Position numbers and translations under genes: made by a program. A stretch of 64,000 bases of DNA, from contig NZ_JANJGU010000001.1 of NCBI RefSeq assembly GCF_024626525.1, positions 434,001-498,000 of the forward strand. Direction: 5' to 3'. This DNA is from Lederbergia panacisoli. GTDB lineage: Bacteria; Bacillota; Bacilli; Bacillales; Bacillaceae_C. Of this stretch, positions 55,154 through 64,000 are shown piece by piece. Under the pieces are notes generated by a model, which saw only the letters and a list, made by a program, of their open reading frames with translations, ran no database searches and had not been told where the DNA came from. Numbering within the stretch: the stretch's first letter is position 1; the number at the start of each line of letters is the position of its first letter.

Positions 55154-57343
55154 TTAGTTCATTATTCTTCTAACGGCATATATATCTGGAATTTGTTTAA
55201 TTTTATCTACAACCTTATGAAGATGACCGATATTTTGGATGGATATCGACATCATAATCGTTGCCATTTTATTACGGTCCGATCTTCCAGTTACCGCTGT
55301 AATGTTTGTTTTTGTTCCACTGACGGTTTGAAGAACTTCATTTAATAAACCCCGGCGGTCAAAGCCTGATATTTCAATTTCCACATTATATTCCTTGCGA
55401 TTCGCTGAATCTGATTCCCATTCTACTGGAATTAATCGGTTTTCCATTTCACTAGCATCAATATTTGGGCAATCTGCTCGGTGAACTGAAACACCTCGCC
55501 CTTTCGTAACAAATCCGATGATCTCATCCCCCGGCACAGGATTGCAGCACCTTGATAAACGGATGAGTAAATTATCAGCACCTTTTACCGTTACTCCGGC
55601 ATCATGACGTTTTGGAGCGGGATCGGTTTTTACTTCTGCCGTAATCTCCCTCTCCGCTTCTTCCTGATCCCGTTGTTTTCTTAACTTTTCTGTGAGACGA
55701 TTTGCCACTTGTAATGCTGAAATGCCGTTATATCCGACGCTTGCAAACATATCGTCTTCATTTCCAAAATTGAATTTGTCTGCGACTTTTTTAAGATTTT
55801 CAGCAGTCATTACCTTCTTCAGGTCAAAATCCATTTCTTTAATTTCTTTTTCAACCAATTCTCTACCTTTAAGGATATTTTCCTCTTTACGCTGCCTCTT
55901 AAAAAATTGTCGAATTTTATTTTTTGCTTGCGAAGTTTGTGCCAGCTTCAACCAGTCCTGGCTAGGTCCATATGAATGCTTGGAAGTGAGGATTTCAATA
56001 ATATCCCCAGTTTTTAATTTATAGTCTAATGTAACGATTTTACCGTTAATTTTTGCTCCAATTGTCTTATTTCCTATTTCGGAGTGAATTCGATATGCGA
56101 AATCAATTGGAACAGATCCCGCAGGAAGCTCAATAACATCCCCTTTAGGAGTAAACACAAACACCATATCAGAAAAGAGATCAATTTTTAATGACTCCAT
56201 AAATTCTTCTGCATTTTCAGATTCATTTTGGAACTCTAGTATCTCCCTGAACCAAGAAAGTTTTTTCTCGAAAGATGCTTGAGGAGTAATTGTTTTTCCT
56301 TCTTTATATGCCCAATGGGCGGCAACCCCAAATTCTGAGATACGATGCATTTCCATTGTCCTAATTTGGACTTCAAGAGGGTCGCCTTTCGGTCCAATAA
56401 CAGTGGTATGCAGGGATTGGTACATATTTGGCTTCGGCATCGCGATATAATCCTTGAAGCGTCCCGGCATAGGTTTCCAACACGTATGAATAATTCCCAA
56501 TACTGCATAACAATCTTTTATACTATTAACAATAATCCGAACCGCAAGCAAATCATATATTTCATTAAACTGCTTATGCTGGAGAACCATTTTTCGATAA
56601 ATGGAATAAATATGCTTCGGTCTTCCGTAAACTTCCGCTTTTATTTCCATTTCATCAAGGCGATCCTTCACTTCGGACATGACATCTTCAAGATATTGCT
56701 CCCGCTCTTCCCTTTTTCTTTTCATTAAATTGACAATCCGGTAATACTGCTGAGGATTTAAATAACGGAGAGCAGTATCTTCAAGTTCCCATTTGATTTT
56801 TGAAATCCCGAGCCGATGTGCTAATGGGGCGAAAATTTCTAGTGTTTCATTTGCAATCCTTCTTTGCTTTTCCGGAGGTAAATGTTTAAGTGTGCGCATA
56901 TTGTGAAGTCTATCCGCTAATTTTATCAAAATGACCCTAATATCTTGTGCCATAGCGATAAACATTTTCCGATGATTCTCCGCTTGTTGTTCTTGATGTG
57001 ATTTATACTTAATTTTACCTAACTTCGTAACCCCATCGACAAGCATCGCTACTTCGTTGCCAAATGCTTCTTTTATCTCAGCAATAGTGACAGACGTATC
57101 TTCAACGACATCGTGGAGAAAGCCACCTATTAATGTTGCCGGATCCATCTCTAAATCTGCAAGTATGCCTGCTACTTGAATAGGGTGGATAATGTAAGGC
57201 TCCCCTGATTTACGAAATTGTTCTTTATGTGCAGCACTTGCAAACTCATACGCTTTTTGCACTAATGCAACATTTTCAGCATTCAAGTATTTACTTGTTT
57301 GATTTATCACTTCTTCCGCTAGTATTTTTTCATCTTTAGCCAT
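55154..57343 (-). CDS. relA: Bifunctional (p)ppGpp synthetase/hydrolase Rel
   Basis: Makes and degrades the alarmone (p)ppGpp in the stringent response. The 729-residue protein has an HD hydrolase domain (about 30-190) with intact FLHDVVEDT, so hydrolysis should be active. The synthetase domain (about 235-350) contains EIYDLLAVRIIV and PKPNMYQSLHTTV. TGS (about 390-450), zinc-finger (CCNPVPGDEI and ADCPNID) and C-terminal ACT (about 655-729) domains follow. The ATG at 57343 follows AAAGGTG; it is three codons inside the longest frame. Confidence 0.97.
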   Translation of the reverse strand: MAKDEKILAEEVINQTSKYLNAENVALVQKAYEFASAAHKEQFRKSGEPYIIHPIQVAGILADLEMDPATLIGGFLHDVVEDTSVTIAEIKEAFGNEVAMLVDGVTKLGKIKYKSHQEQQAENHRKMFIAMAQDIRVILIKLADRLHNMRTLKHLPPEKQRRIANETLEIFAPLAHRLGISKIKWELEDTALRYLNPQQYYRIVNLMKRKREEREQYLEDVMSEVKDRLDEMEIKAEVYGRPKHIYSIYRKMVLQHKQFNEIYDLLAVRIIVNSIKDCYAVLGIIHTCWKPMPGRFKDYIAMPKPNMYQSLHTTVIGPKGDPLEVQIRTMEMHRISEFGVAAHWAYKEGKTITPQASFEKKLSWFREILEFQNESENAEEFMESLKIDLFSDMVFVFTPKGDVIELPAGSVPIDFAYRIHSEIGNKTIGAKINGKIVTLDYKLKTGDIIEILTSKHSYGPSQDWLKLAQTSQAKNKIRQFFKRQRKEENILKGRELVEKEIKEMDFDLKKVMTAENLKKVADKFNFGNEDDMFASVGYNGISALQVANRLTEKLRKQRDQEEAEREITAEVKTDPAPKRHDAGVTVKGADNLLIRLSRCCNPVPGDEIIGFVTKGRGVSVHRADCPNIDASEMENRLIPVEWESDSANRKEYNVEIEISGFDRRGLLNEVLQTVSGTKTNITAVTGRSDRNKMATIMMSISIQNIGHLHKVVDKIKQIPDIYAVRRIMN

Positions 57344-57442
57344 GAGGATCACCTTTTTATGAAAATTGAATATATGATATCTATTATCGAGAAAAGAGAC
57401 ACAGTTGTAAAGGTTTTGACAATAATTTCAACAAAATAATAA

Positions 57443-57494
57443 AATAGTAAGGCTGCCCCTTCGCAAAAATCATCCGCGAATTTTTGGGACAGCC
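57443..57494 (-). terminator. Hairpin between apt and relA
   Basis: Minus strand: GGCTGTCCC / GGGGCAGCC with inner CAAAAATTCGCG / CGCAAAAATT-like pairing, then TTACTATTTTATT. The weak T-tract suggests partial termination, letting some apt transcripts continue into relA. Confidence 0.6.
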
Positions 57495-57502
57495 ATTGAA
57501 AA

Positions 57503-58015
57503 TTAGAATGTCATTAATGAAAGGATGTCATAGCCATCCAAACTTTCCCTACCATTTAAGTATGACAGTTCAATAAGAAATGCAATTCCCGCAACGACAC
57601 CACCGAGTTTTTCAACTAATTCAATTGTAGCTTGAATAGTGCCACCAGTTGCCAATAAATCATCGGTTATAAGTACTCTTTGCCCAGGTTTGATTGCATC
57701 CTTATGTATCGTAAGTGCATCTTTCCCGTACTCTTTTCCGTAATCTGCTTTTATTGTTTCACGAGGAAGCTTTCCTTCTTTACGCACAGGAGCAAACCCA
57801 AGACCTAATGCATAAGCCACCGGACATCCGATGATAAACCCTCTTGCTTCTGGACCCACAACGATGTCGATTTTCTTTTCCTTTGCGTAATCCACTATTT
57901 GATCAGTAGCGTAGTGGTATGCCTCGCCATGATCCATCAACGTTGTAATATCCTTAAAAATGATCCCTTCCTTCGGCCAGTCAGGGACAATCGTAATAAA
58001 TTGTTTCAAATCCAT
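57503..58015 (-). CDS. apt: Adenine phosphoribosyltransferase
   Basis: Salvages adenine to AMP using PRPP. The 170-residue protein has the purine motif [14 protein letters not shown], the dimer motif [19 protein letters not shown], and the PRPP-binding [14 protein letters not shown] near residue 120. The ATG lies 10 bp inside the end of recJ and follows GAGGAGG. recJ-apt-relA is the conserved order. Confidence 0.97.
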   Translation of the reverse strand: MDLKQFITIVPDWPKEGIIFKDITTLMDHGEAYHYATDQIVDYAKEKKIDIVVGPEARGFIIGCPVAYALGLGFAPVRKEGKLPRETIKADYGKEYGKDALTIHKDAIKPGQRVLITDDLLATGGTIQATIELVEKLGGVVAGIAFLIELSYLNGRESLDGYDILSLMTF

Positions 58016-60351
58016 GCTTTTGTTTCCTCCTCATAAGACACATTATGTGCCAACCTTTCATCGAACCATGTTTTCAATTCCGTATTCGATGAAAATAACA
58101 ATAATTTTTCCATACTAATTTGCTCTTGTTTTTTTTGATACGTCTGCGAATCTGCTAGATCTTTTTTCTGCTTAGCTGGATTAACTGTAATGAATCCATC
58201 CTTTATTGTAACAAAATTTAATTCAAAAAACACTTGCGACATAAACTTAACTGTTTCTACTGACCAGCCTCTATATTTCGCAAGGTCTTCTCCAAATTTC
58301 TTCAAATCAAAACGTTGCCTTTTTAAAAGGAAGGCATAATACCACTTGAAATGGTCCCTTGTGGGAATGATAGAAAAAAATTGTGTCTGAGCATGATAAA
58401 AATGCGCATATATGCGCTCTGGGGTCTTACCTTTAATAAGCATTTCTAGTATTTCAATATCTTCTGGCAAATCATATAGGATGATTTGTTTTTCATTTAT
58501 ATTAATTTCGCTTGCATCTTCCTTATTTTTTACCAATATGAGATTATTTCTATACTCAAATTGTTTCATATACTTCTCAGCAAAAATAATCAACATTTTC
58601 GTCGGATCATCTAGATCTATTTGCTTATTACCCCGTACGTCAAAAAGCTGCCATTCACGAATAGCCAAATCCTTCATAACGATTTGTGGTTTTCTCATAT
58701 TATTCCACTCATTGATTGAAAGTTCACCAATAACGGATATTTTTGAATTTGCCGATATATCATCCGCTAAATGACCAATATTAAAACCAACTCCATCAAG
58801 TGTAAACCCTGGCTTTTCTAAAGTCATTTTTAAATGCGTCTTATTTGCTCCTATTTTTCTTACTTCGGTTGCCATTGTACTTTGGATCATTACTTTAGGT
58901 TTGGGGTTTCCCATTCCAAAAGGTGCAAGCAACTCTAATTGTCCAATCGCTTCAACATTTACCTCATCAATGGAAAGTGCCGCATCTAATTCTGTTACAG
59001 GGATAAAGTCTTCAGCTGTAAGTTGATTTCCACAAGCTTCGTCCAGATTCCGGCGTAAAAGATCAACATCTTCAATCTTTAAGGTCATTCCAGCCGCCAT
59101 TGGATGACCGCCAAAATGAGGAAGTAAATGGGATAGAGCTGAGAGATTTTTATATAAGTTAAAACCGTGAATACTTCGAGCAGATCCTTTAGCAAGTCCC
59201 GTTGTTTTGTCGTAGCTTAAAACGATAGCTGGCCTATAAAAGCGATCCACCAATCTAGAGGCTACGATACCAATTACACCCGCGCTCCAACCTTCTTTTC
59301 CAATAACAATAATGTTATTTTCATTGGGCGGAAAATCATTTTCGACCATAGCGACTGCTTCATTTGTTATTTCTGTAACATTTTGCTGCCGCTCTTTATT
59401 CATAAAATCTATTTCTTCAGCAAGCTGCTCGGCAGCTTCAATATCATTTGTTCTTAATAATTCTACTGCTGGAGCCGCATGATTCATTCGACCCGCTGCA
59501 TTCAACCTTGGCCCAATGACAAATCCAACCGTTTCCTCATTAATTTCAGATAACTTAGCTCCGGATATTTTACATAAAGCTTGAAGACCTTTACGTGTTG
59601 TATAGGTTAATTTCTTCAAACCTGCCTTTACAAGAAGACGATTTTCCCCGTGCAATGGTACAAGGTCAGCAATAGTGCCAATGGCAACTAAATCAAGCAA
59701 TTCTTCAGGAAGTTCTCCATTTATAGCGTGTGCAAGTTTAAACGCAACTCCCACACCTGCAAGCTCTGAAAATGGGTAATTTGAATGAGGCAGTTTTGGA
59801 TGAATAATTGCAAATGCTTCTGGTAGAATGTTTCCAGGCTCATGGTGATCTGTGATAATCACGTCGATGCCAAGTTCATTTGCCAGTTTTACTTCATTAA
59901 TGGCTGAAATTCCTGTATCCACCGTAATAATTAATGTTATCCCTTGTTTATGAGCCTCTCTGAATGCATTTTCATTTGGCCCATATCCTTCTGTAAAACG
60001 ATTCGGGATATAATATGTAACATTTGCATTCATTTTTGTTAGAATGTCCATCATTACAGTTGTGCTTGTTACACCATCAGCATCATAATCACCGAAAATT
60101 AAAATTGGTTCGTACGTTTCAATTGCCCTTTTAATTCTATCTATACTCCTATCCATATCGGGAAATAAAAAAGGATCATGAAATTCTCCGCTTTCTGAAT
60201 GTATAAATTCTCTTGCTTCGATAACATCATTTATTCCTCGATTAATAAGCATAGAGGCCAAAAGTGGAGAAATATTTAATTGTTCTGCGAGTGCTTTTAC
60301 GGTTTGATCATTCGTAGTTTGAACAACCCACCTCGTTTTAGGATATAACAT
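58006..60351 (-). CDS. recJ: Single-stranded-DNA-specific exonuclease RecJ
   Basis: 5'-3' single-strand exonuclease for recombination and mismatch repair. The 781-residue protein has DHH-family motifs: I as [11 protein letters not shown] near residue 85, II near VDTGI, III as ITDHHEPGN near 160. The DHHA1 domain carries [11 protein letters not shown] near 416. An OB-like domain follows, and then a C-terminal extension (about 570-781) found in bacillus RecJ proteins. The ATG at 60351 follows GAGAGGTGG. Confidence 0.96.
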   Translation of the reverse strand: MLYPKTRWVVQTTNDQTVKALAEQLNISPLLASMLINRGINDVIEAREFIHSESGEFHDPFLFPDMDRSIDRIKRAIETYEPILIFGDYDADGVTSTTVMMDILTKMNANVTYYIPNRFTEGYGPNENAFREAHKQGITLIITVDTGISAINEVKLANELGIDVIITDHHEPGNILPEAFAIIHPKLPHSNYPFSELAGVGVAFKLAHAINGELPEELLDLVAIGTIADLVPLHGENRLLVKAGLKKLTYTTRKGLQALCKISGAKLSEINEETVGFVIGPRLNAAGRMNHAAPAVELLRTNDIEAAEQLAEEIDFMNKERQQNVTEITNEAVAMVENDFPPNENNIIVIGKEGWSAGVIGIVASRLVDRFYRPAIVLSYDKTTGLAKGSARSIHGFNLYKNLSALSHLLPHFGGHPMAAGMTLKIEDVDLLRRNLDEACGNQLTAEDFIPVTELDAALSIDEVNVEAIGQLELLAPFGMGNPKPKVMIQSTMATEVRKIGANKTHLKMTLEKPGFTLDGVGFNIGHLADDISANSKISVIGELSINEWNNMRKPQIVMKDLAIREWQLFDVRGNKQIDLDDPTKMLIIFAEKYMKQFEYRNNLILVKNKEDASEININEKQIILYDLPEDIEILEMLIKGKTPERIYAHFYHAQTQFFSIIPTRDHFKWYYAFLLKRQRFDLKKFGEDLAKYRGWSVETVKFMSQVFFELNFVTIKDGFITVNPAKQKKDLADSQTYQKKQEQISMEKLLLFSSNTELKTWFDERLAHNVSYEEETKAWI

Positions 60352-60397
60352 TGGTCCACCTCTCTAAACTAACATAACATAAAGTATAAGTTTTATA

Positions 60398-61300
60398 TCA
60401 CTTTTTTTCATCTGGATGATCAGGATTAATATGAACGAAAACATTATGGACGTCCGGATGTTCCATTAGCTTTGATTTCACCTTTTTACCAATTTCATGC
60501 CCTTCTATTACGGTAATGTTGGGATCAACTGATATTTTCAAATCAATAATAACATAATATCCATGTTCTCTAGCATGAAGTTCTCCAATTTCTCTTACCT
60601 CTTGTACAGAAGCTACTATTTTTCTAAAAACAGTTGTATCTTCCTCATGGAGAACATGATCCAATGTATTATGAATAGAATCAGCTCCAAGCTTCCAAGC
60701 CATTTTTAACACAAGTATTGACACAGCCACACCTGCTACCGGATCTCCATACTCTAGCCAATGAATATTGAATTTTCTTCCTAATATTGATGCTCCAATT
60801 CCTATAAGGGCAGCAATCGAAGAATAGACATCCGACCTATGCTCATATGCATTTACAATTAAGGCGTCGCTTTTTAATTTTTTCCCTAATCGATATTTAT
60901 ATTGAAAAAGTGCCTCTTTAACAATAATGGAAAAAATAACAGCGTATATGGCAATGCTCCCGGGTACTGAAACTGTAGTAAATAAGGCGGTAATGGAGGA
61001 TTTTCCAATTTGCAGCCCAGCTAGGAATAGAATAACAGCAACGATGATGGCCGCGATGGATTCAGCTTTTCCATGCCCGTACGGATGATCTTCATCGGGT
61101 GGTCTCTTTGCTGCCCTAAGGCCAATATAAACAGCTAGTGAACCAGCTATATCAGACGCAGAATGAGCAGCGTCAGCGATTAAAGCCTTACTATTTGCTT
61201 TCAAACCTATGAAACCTTTTATAATCGTTAAGATGATATTAACAATAATCCCTAACCATGCGGCAAATGCTGCTTGTTTAAAACGATCATCCTGATTCAT
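60398..61300 (-). CDS. Cation diffusion facilitator family transporter
   Basis: CDF-family metal-proton antiporter for divalent cations such as Zn, Mn or Fe. The 300-residue protein has six predicted helices. Metal-site residues appear in DAAHSASD (helix 2, near residue 44) and NAYEHRSDVYSS (helix 5, near 150), and the family motif DEDHPYGHGKAES is near 69. A cytoplasmic C-terminal domain (about 205-300) has metal-binding histidines (LHAREHGYYVIIDLKI). The metal cannot be decided from sequence. The ATG follows AGGAG. It is 46 bp upstream of recJ on the same strand. Confidence 0.92.
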   Translation of the reverse strand: MNQDDRFKQAAFAAWLGIIVNIILTIIKGFIGLKANSKALIADAAHSASDIAGSLAVYIGLRAAKRPPDEDHPYGHGKAESIAAIIVAVILFLAGLQIGKSSITALFTTVSVPGSIAIYAVIFSIIVKEALFQYKYRLGKKLKSDALIVNAYEHRSDVYSSIAALIGIGASILGRKFNIHWLEYGDPVAGVAVSILVLKMAWKLGADSIHNTLDHVLHEEDTTVFRKIVASVQEVREIGELHAREHGYYVIIDLKISVDPNITVIEGHEIGKKVKSKLMEHPDVHNVFVHINPDHPDEKK

Positions 61301-61357
61301 TGCTTACTCCTTTTTTCTGTTCTGTATATTCATAAATGTAGTATTCTACTTTTTTGG

Positions 61358-61393
61358 CAAAAAAAACCGCAGAATCTTCTGCGGGTTTTTTTA
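61358..61393. terminator. Bidirectional terminator upstream of the CDF gene
   Basis: Stem CCGCAGA / TCTGCGG with a 4-nt loop and runs of T on the 3' side for both strands. It ends secDF transcription on the minus strand. Confidence 0.9.
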
Positions 61394-61405
61394 TTATCCA
61401 GTTCC

Positions 61406-61661
61406 GGCGCTTTTGCTTTTCTTTGTCCAGCTACAGCGCCTATCGACTAGCAAACTTCTTGTCCTCTTCCCTACGATAAGTCAACATCAGGTGAAATTTG
61501 AAGTGCCAATTTCACTAGCTCGTCCCTCGCCGTGTTTCCTTTATCTCAGTCAGAGGCCGAAAAAGGAACGTCGACTAAAACCGCCACGTCCTGTGGCGAC
61601 GTCGACGAACCCACATCCTGTGGGCCTGTACGTCGATGGACAGGCGCTTTCGCTTTTCTTT
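61406..61661 (+). repeat. Dispersed intergenic repeat, family 2, copy 2, with flanking direct repeats
   Basis: Inverted relative of 6296-6494, sharing GCGCCTATCGACTAGCAAAC, ACTTCTTGTCCT, GAACGTCGACTAAAACCGCC and CCCACATCCTGTGG. It is bounded by two 19-bp direct repeats differing at one base, GGCGCTTTTGCTTTTCTTT (61406-61424) and GGCGCTTTCGCTTTTCTTT (61643-61661). The second overlaps the secDF stop codon. Confidence 0.75.
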
Positions 61662-63927
61662 AGACTTGTGGTTCATCAGACCATTTCTTTTTCTCTTTAA
61701 CAGTGTTGATCGGACCATTTTTCCTTAATTCTCTCACTTTCATATCATACCACAACTGGGCGGATATGAAGATGGAAGAATATGTTCCTGCTAGTAGTCC
61801 GACAAGCAGGGCAAGTGAAAAACCGCGGATTGATTCACTTCCAAGTATAAGTAAGGCAACGACAGTAATAATAACTGTAAGTACAGTATTGATGGAGCGT
61901 GTCAAGGTTTGGCGCAAGCCCTGATTGACAACATCAGCAATATCTTGTTCTGTTTTCAAACGTTTTTTTGCAGTCATGTTTTCACGAATCCTGTCAAACG
62001 TCACAATTGTGTCATTTATAGAATAACCAACAATCGTCAATACTGCGGCAATAAACGTTAAATCTACTTCAAGCCTTGTTAAACTAAAGAAAGCAAGGAT
62101 AAAAAAGGCATCATGTAGGAGACCAAGTACAGATGTAAGCCCCATTGCATATTCAAATCTAAGAGAAACATAAATAATAATCCCAATTGCTGCAATGATT
62201 AGTGCTTTAAATGCATTCTTCACTAGTTCCTTACCAACAGTTGGCGAAACAGTACTTACATTCGGTTCGGTACCATATTTGTCCGAGAAATGTGTTTTCA
62301 TCTTAGCAATTTCTGCTTTATTCAAAGGATCTTTATATCGTGCGACTCCGATCTCGTTGTTAGACCCCTTTAGTACAATATTTTCTGTTGGAAATCCGAT
62401 TTCAGTTAACTCCGTTTTGACTTCTTCAGTTGTTAATGATTTTCCTGTACTAATTTCAACCATTGTACCACTTGAAAAGTCAATTCCAAGATTTAATCTA
62501 AAAATCCCTAGTATAATAATTCCACTAACAATTAAAATAGTTGAAAATACATAGAATTTTTTACGATGCTTTACAAAATCAAACTTATCAAAGCGTGTCG
62601 GTATATCATGGGTCGTCTTGTTGTCTGAAAGGGCATAGATTTGAGATTGCTTTATTCCGAACCAGCCTGGTTTATCCTTTAAGAAACGACTGTTCACCCA
62701 TAATCCGAGCAAAAGTCTAGAACCATAAACAGCAGTCAAAAAGCTCATTAATATACTGATGATGAGCATTGTAGCAAACCCTTTAACAGAGCTTGTCCCA
62801 AAATAGAATAAAACAGCACCCGCAAGCAATGTGGTAATGTTTGCATCAAATATGGCAACGAACGATGATTTATTCCCCGCGTCGAAAGCAGACTTAATCG
62901 ATCTTCCTACTTTTATTTCTTCCTTTATTCGCTCATATGTTAATATATTTGCATCGACTGCCATACCAACCCCGAGAATTAAAGCGGCAATACCTGGCAA
63001 TGTCAATACACCATTCATTAAATCAAAAATTAGCAGAATTAAGTAGATGTAAATCGAAAGGGTAATTGTTGCAATAACCCCTGGAAAACGATAATAAGCT
63101 ATCATAAAGAGGAAAATAATCGCAATCCCCAAAATTCCTGCCTCTACTGTTTTATTTAGTGCCTGTTCCCCGAACTGTGCACCTACAGAAGTAGAATAAA
63201 CTTCTGTTAACTTAACAGGTAAAGCTCCGGCATTTAAAAGATTGGCCAAATTTTCAGCTTCTTGCTGTGTAAAATTTCCCTCTATTGTAACTTCAGTTGT
63301 ATTGAATACTTCATTTACATTTGGATTTGATAACATTTTGGGGTTGCCATTTACTAAGGCATCCTTGTAAGAATCGACCCCTTCTTCGAAATCAAGCCAG
63401 ATGACAAGCTGGTTATTCGGTGCCATGTCAACAATTTTCTTTGTAACATCTCTGAATTTTTTTCTTTCTTTTAATTCAACTGAAACAATCGGTTGATTAT
63501 TTCTTGATGAAATTGTTGCTTTAGCGCCGCCTTCTTTTAGATCTGTTCCTGAGAGCATGATGTTGTCATTGACATCACGGAAGGATAGCGTTGCTGTCGT
63601 ACCTAATGTTTCACGAGCTTGGTTTTGATCCTCTACACCAGGCAACTGCACCCTTATGCGATCTGTACCTTCAATTTGAATATTTGGTTCACTTACACCA
63701 ATGACGTTGATTCGATTATTAAGTGCCTGCGTTGTATGTACAAGAGTTTCCTTATCAATTTTTTGATTCTTGTCAACCGCTGTAACATCATATAAAACTT
63801 CAAAACCACCTTGAAGATCAAGCCCTAACTTAATTTTTTTCACGATAGGATTTGATGTAGTACCAATTAAACTTGCCATTAAAATGATAATAAGAAAAAA
63901 TGCGATAATTCTGCCTCGTTTAACCAT
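61660..63927 (-). CDS. secDF: Protein translocase accessory subunit SecDF (fused)
   Basis: Proton-driven RND-type membrane protein that aids late steps of Sec export. As in B. subtilis, SecD and SecF are one polypeptide, here 755 residues. The SecD half has a first helix (about 5-25), a large external domain with GLDLQGGFEVLYDV, and helices with GVGMAVDANILTYERIKEE. The SecF half starts near residue 440, has GIDFSSGTMVEI, and ends with YSINDTIVTFDRIREN. The ATG at 63927 follows AGGGGG at a rather long 11 nt; the upstream 18-codon extension has no site. Confidence 0.96.
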   Translation of the reverse strand: MVKRGRIIAFFLIIILMASLIGTTSNPIVKKIKLGLDLQGGFEVLYDVTAVDKNQKIDKETLVHTTQALNNRINVIGVSEPNIQIEGTDRIRVQLPGVEDQNQARETLGTTATLSFRDVNDNIMLSGTDLKEGGAKATISSRNNQPIVSVELKERKKFRDVTKKIVDMAPNNQLVIWLDFEEGVDSYKDALVNGNPKMLSNPNVNEVFNTTEVTIEGNFTQQEAENLANLLNAGALPVKLTEVYSTSVGAQFGEQALNKTVEAGILGIAIIFLFMIAYYRFPGVIATITLSIYIYLILLIFDLMNGVLTLPGIAALILGVGMAVDANILTYERIKEEIKVGRSIKSAFDAGNKSSFVAIFDANITTLLAGAVLFYFGTSSVKGFATMLIISILMSFLTAVYGSRLLLGLWVNSRFLKDKPGWFGIKQSQIYALSDNKTTHDIPTRFDKFDFVKHRKKFYVFSTILIVSGIIILGIFRLNLGIDFSSGTMVEISTGKSLTTEEVKTELTEIGFPTENIVLKGSNNEIGVARYKDPLNKAEIAKMKTHFSDKYGTEPNVSTVSPTVGKELVKNAFKALIIAAIGIIIYVSLRFEYAMGLTSVLGLLHDAFFILAFFSLTRLEVDLTFIAAVLTIVGYSINDTIVTFDRIRENMTAKKRLKTEQDIADVVNQGLRQTLTRSINTVLTVIITVVALLILGSESIRGFSLALLVGLLAGTYSSIFISAQLWYDMKVRELRKNGPINTVKEKKKWSDEPQV

Positions 63928-64000
63928 TAAATATAGTTCCCCCTTGCGTTGATGAGCATAGAACGTATGCAGCAAGTACATTTTAAAAACATAACAAGTA

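Overview
This window is a stretch of chromosome from an endospore-forming, competence-gene-carrying, low-GC Gram-positive of the Bacillaceae. The evidence is an uninterrupted sigK, the sporulation checkpoint gene sda, the spore protease gene gpr, the comE locus with comER, fused secDF, a CIRCE/HrcA-controlled dnaK operon, T-box leaders, 6S RNA beside aspS, and gene order that follows Bacillus subtilis 168 almost gene for gene (dnaK towards lepA, comE, yqeH, sigK, greA, alaS, recD2, mnmA, aspS-hisS, relA, recJ, secDF). The species cannot be named from the sequence alone. Nearly all genes lie on the minus strand; the plus-strand exceptions are rpsT, yqzM, comER, sda, pssA, an M3 peptidase, rarA and the amidase gene yrvJ.

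Layout. 1-6.2 kb: hrcA-grpE-dnaK (dnaK runs off the left edge), hemW, lepA. 6.2-10.1 kb: a dispersed repeat, yqxA and gpr (with no spoIIP between them), rpsT, holA, yqzM. 10.1-14.6 kb: comEA-comEB-comEC with divergent comER. 14.6-19.8 kb: a tightly overlapped ribosome-assembly, NAD and shikimate operon (yqeG-yqeH-aroE-yhbY-nadD-yqeK-rsfS-yqeM). 19.8-22.5 kb: a DnaA-box cluster in front of sda, divergent psd/pssA, and intact sigK. 22.7-25.2 kb: a small membrane protein, a frameshifted lipoprotein remnant and an oligoendopeptidase. 25.3-32.9 kb: mtnN, yrrS, pbpI, greA, udk, trmR, mltG (the peptidase-U32 pair trhP1/trhP2 that sits between trmR and udk in B. subtilis is missing), then yrzB, ruvX and yrzL behind alaS. 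33-46.6 kb: T-box-controlled alaS, perM, yrzR-like, yrrD, recD2, yrrB, mnmA, yrvO, cymR, a YczE-like membrane gene, rarA and tcdA. 46.6-50.4 kb: 6S RNA and T-box-controlled hisS-aspS. 50.4-54.7 kb: the most accessory part, with a small ORF, several repeats, an SH3/amidase protein and an ECF sigma factor/membrane anti-sigma pair bracketed by two inverted copies of a 190-bp repeat. 54.7-64 kb: dtd, relA, apt, recJ, a cation diffusion facilitator and secDF.

How the genes work together. Most of the window is housekeeping: protein folding, translation fidelity and tRNA charging/modification (lepA, alaS, hisS, aspS, dtd, mnmA/yrvO, tcdA, trmR), ribosome maturation (yqeH, rsfS, yhbY, rpsT), DNA repair (recD2, ruvX, recJ, rarA, holA), stringent response and purine salvage (relA, apt) and secretion (secDF). 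Sporulation (sda, sigK, gpr, yqxA, pbpI) and DNA uptake (comE) are woven through it. The observations most worth following are the repeat-bracketed ECF sigma island with its candidate self-regulated promoter, the two locus-specific gene losses (spoIIP and trhP1/trhP2), the dispersed GC-rich repeats, and the decayed lipoprotein gene.
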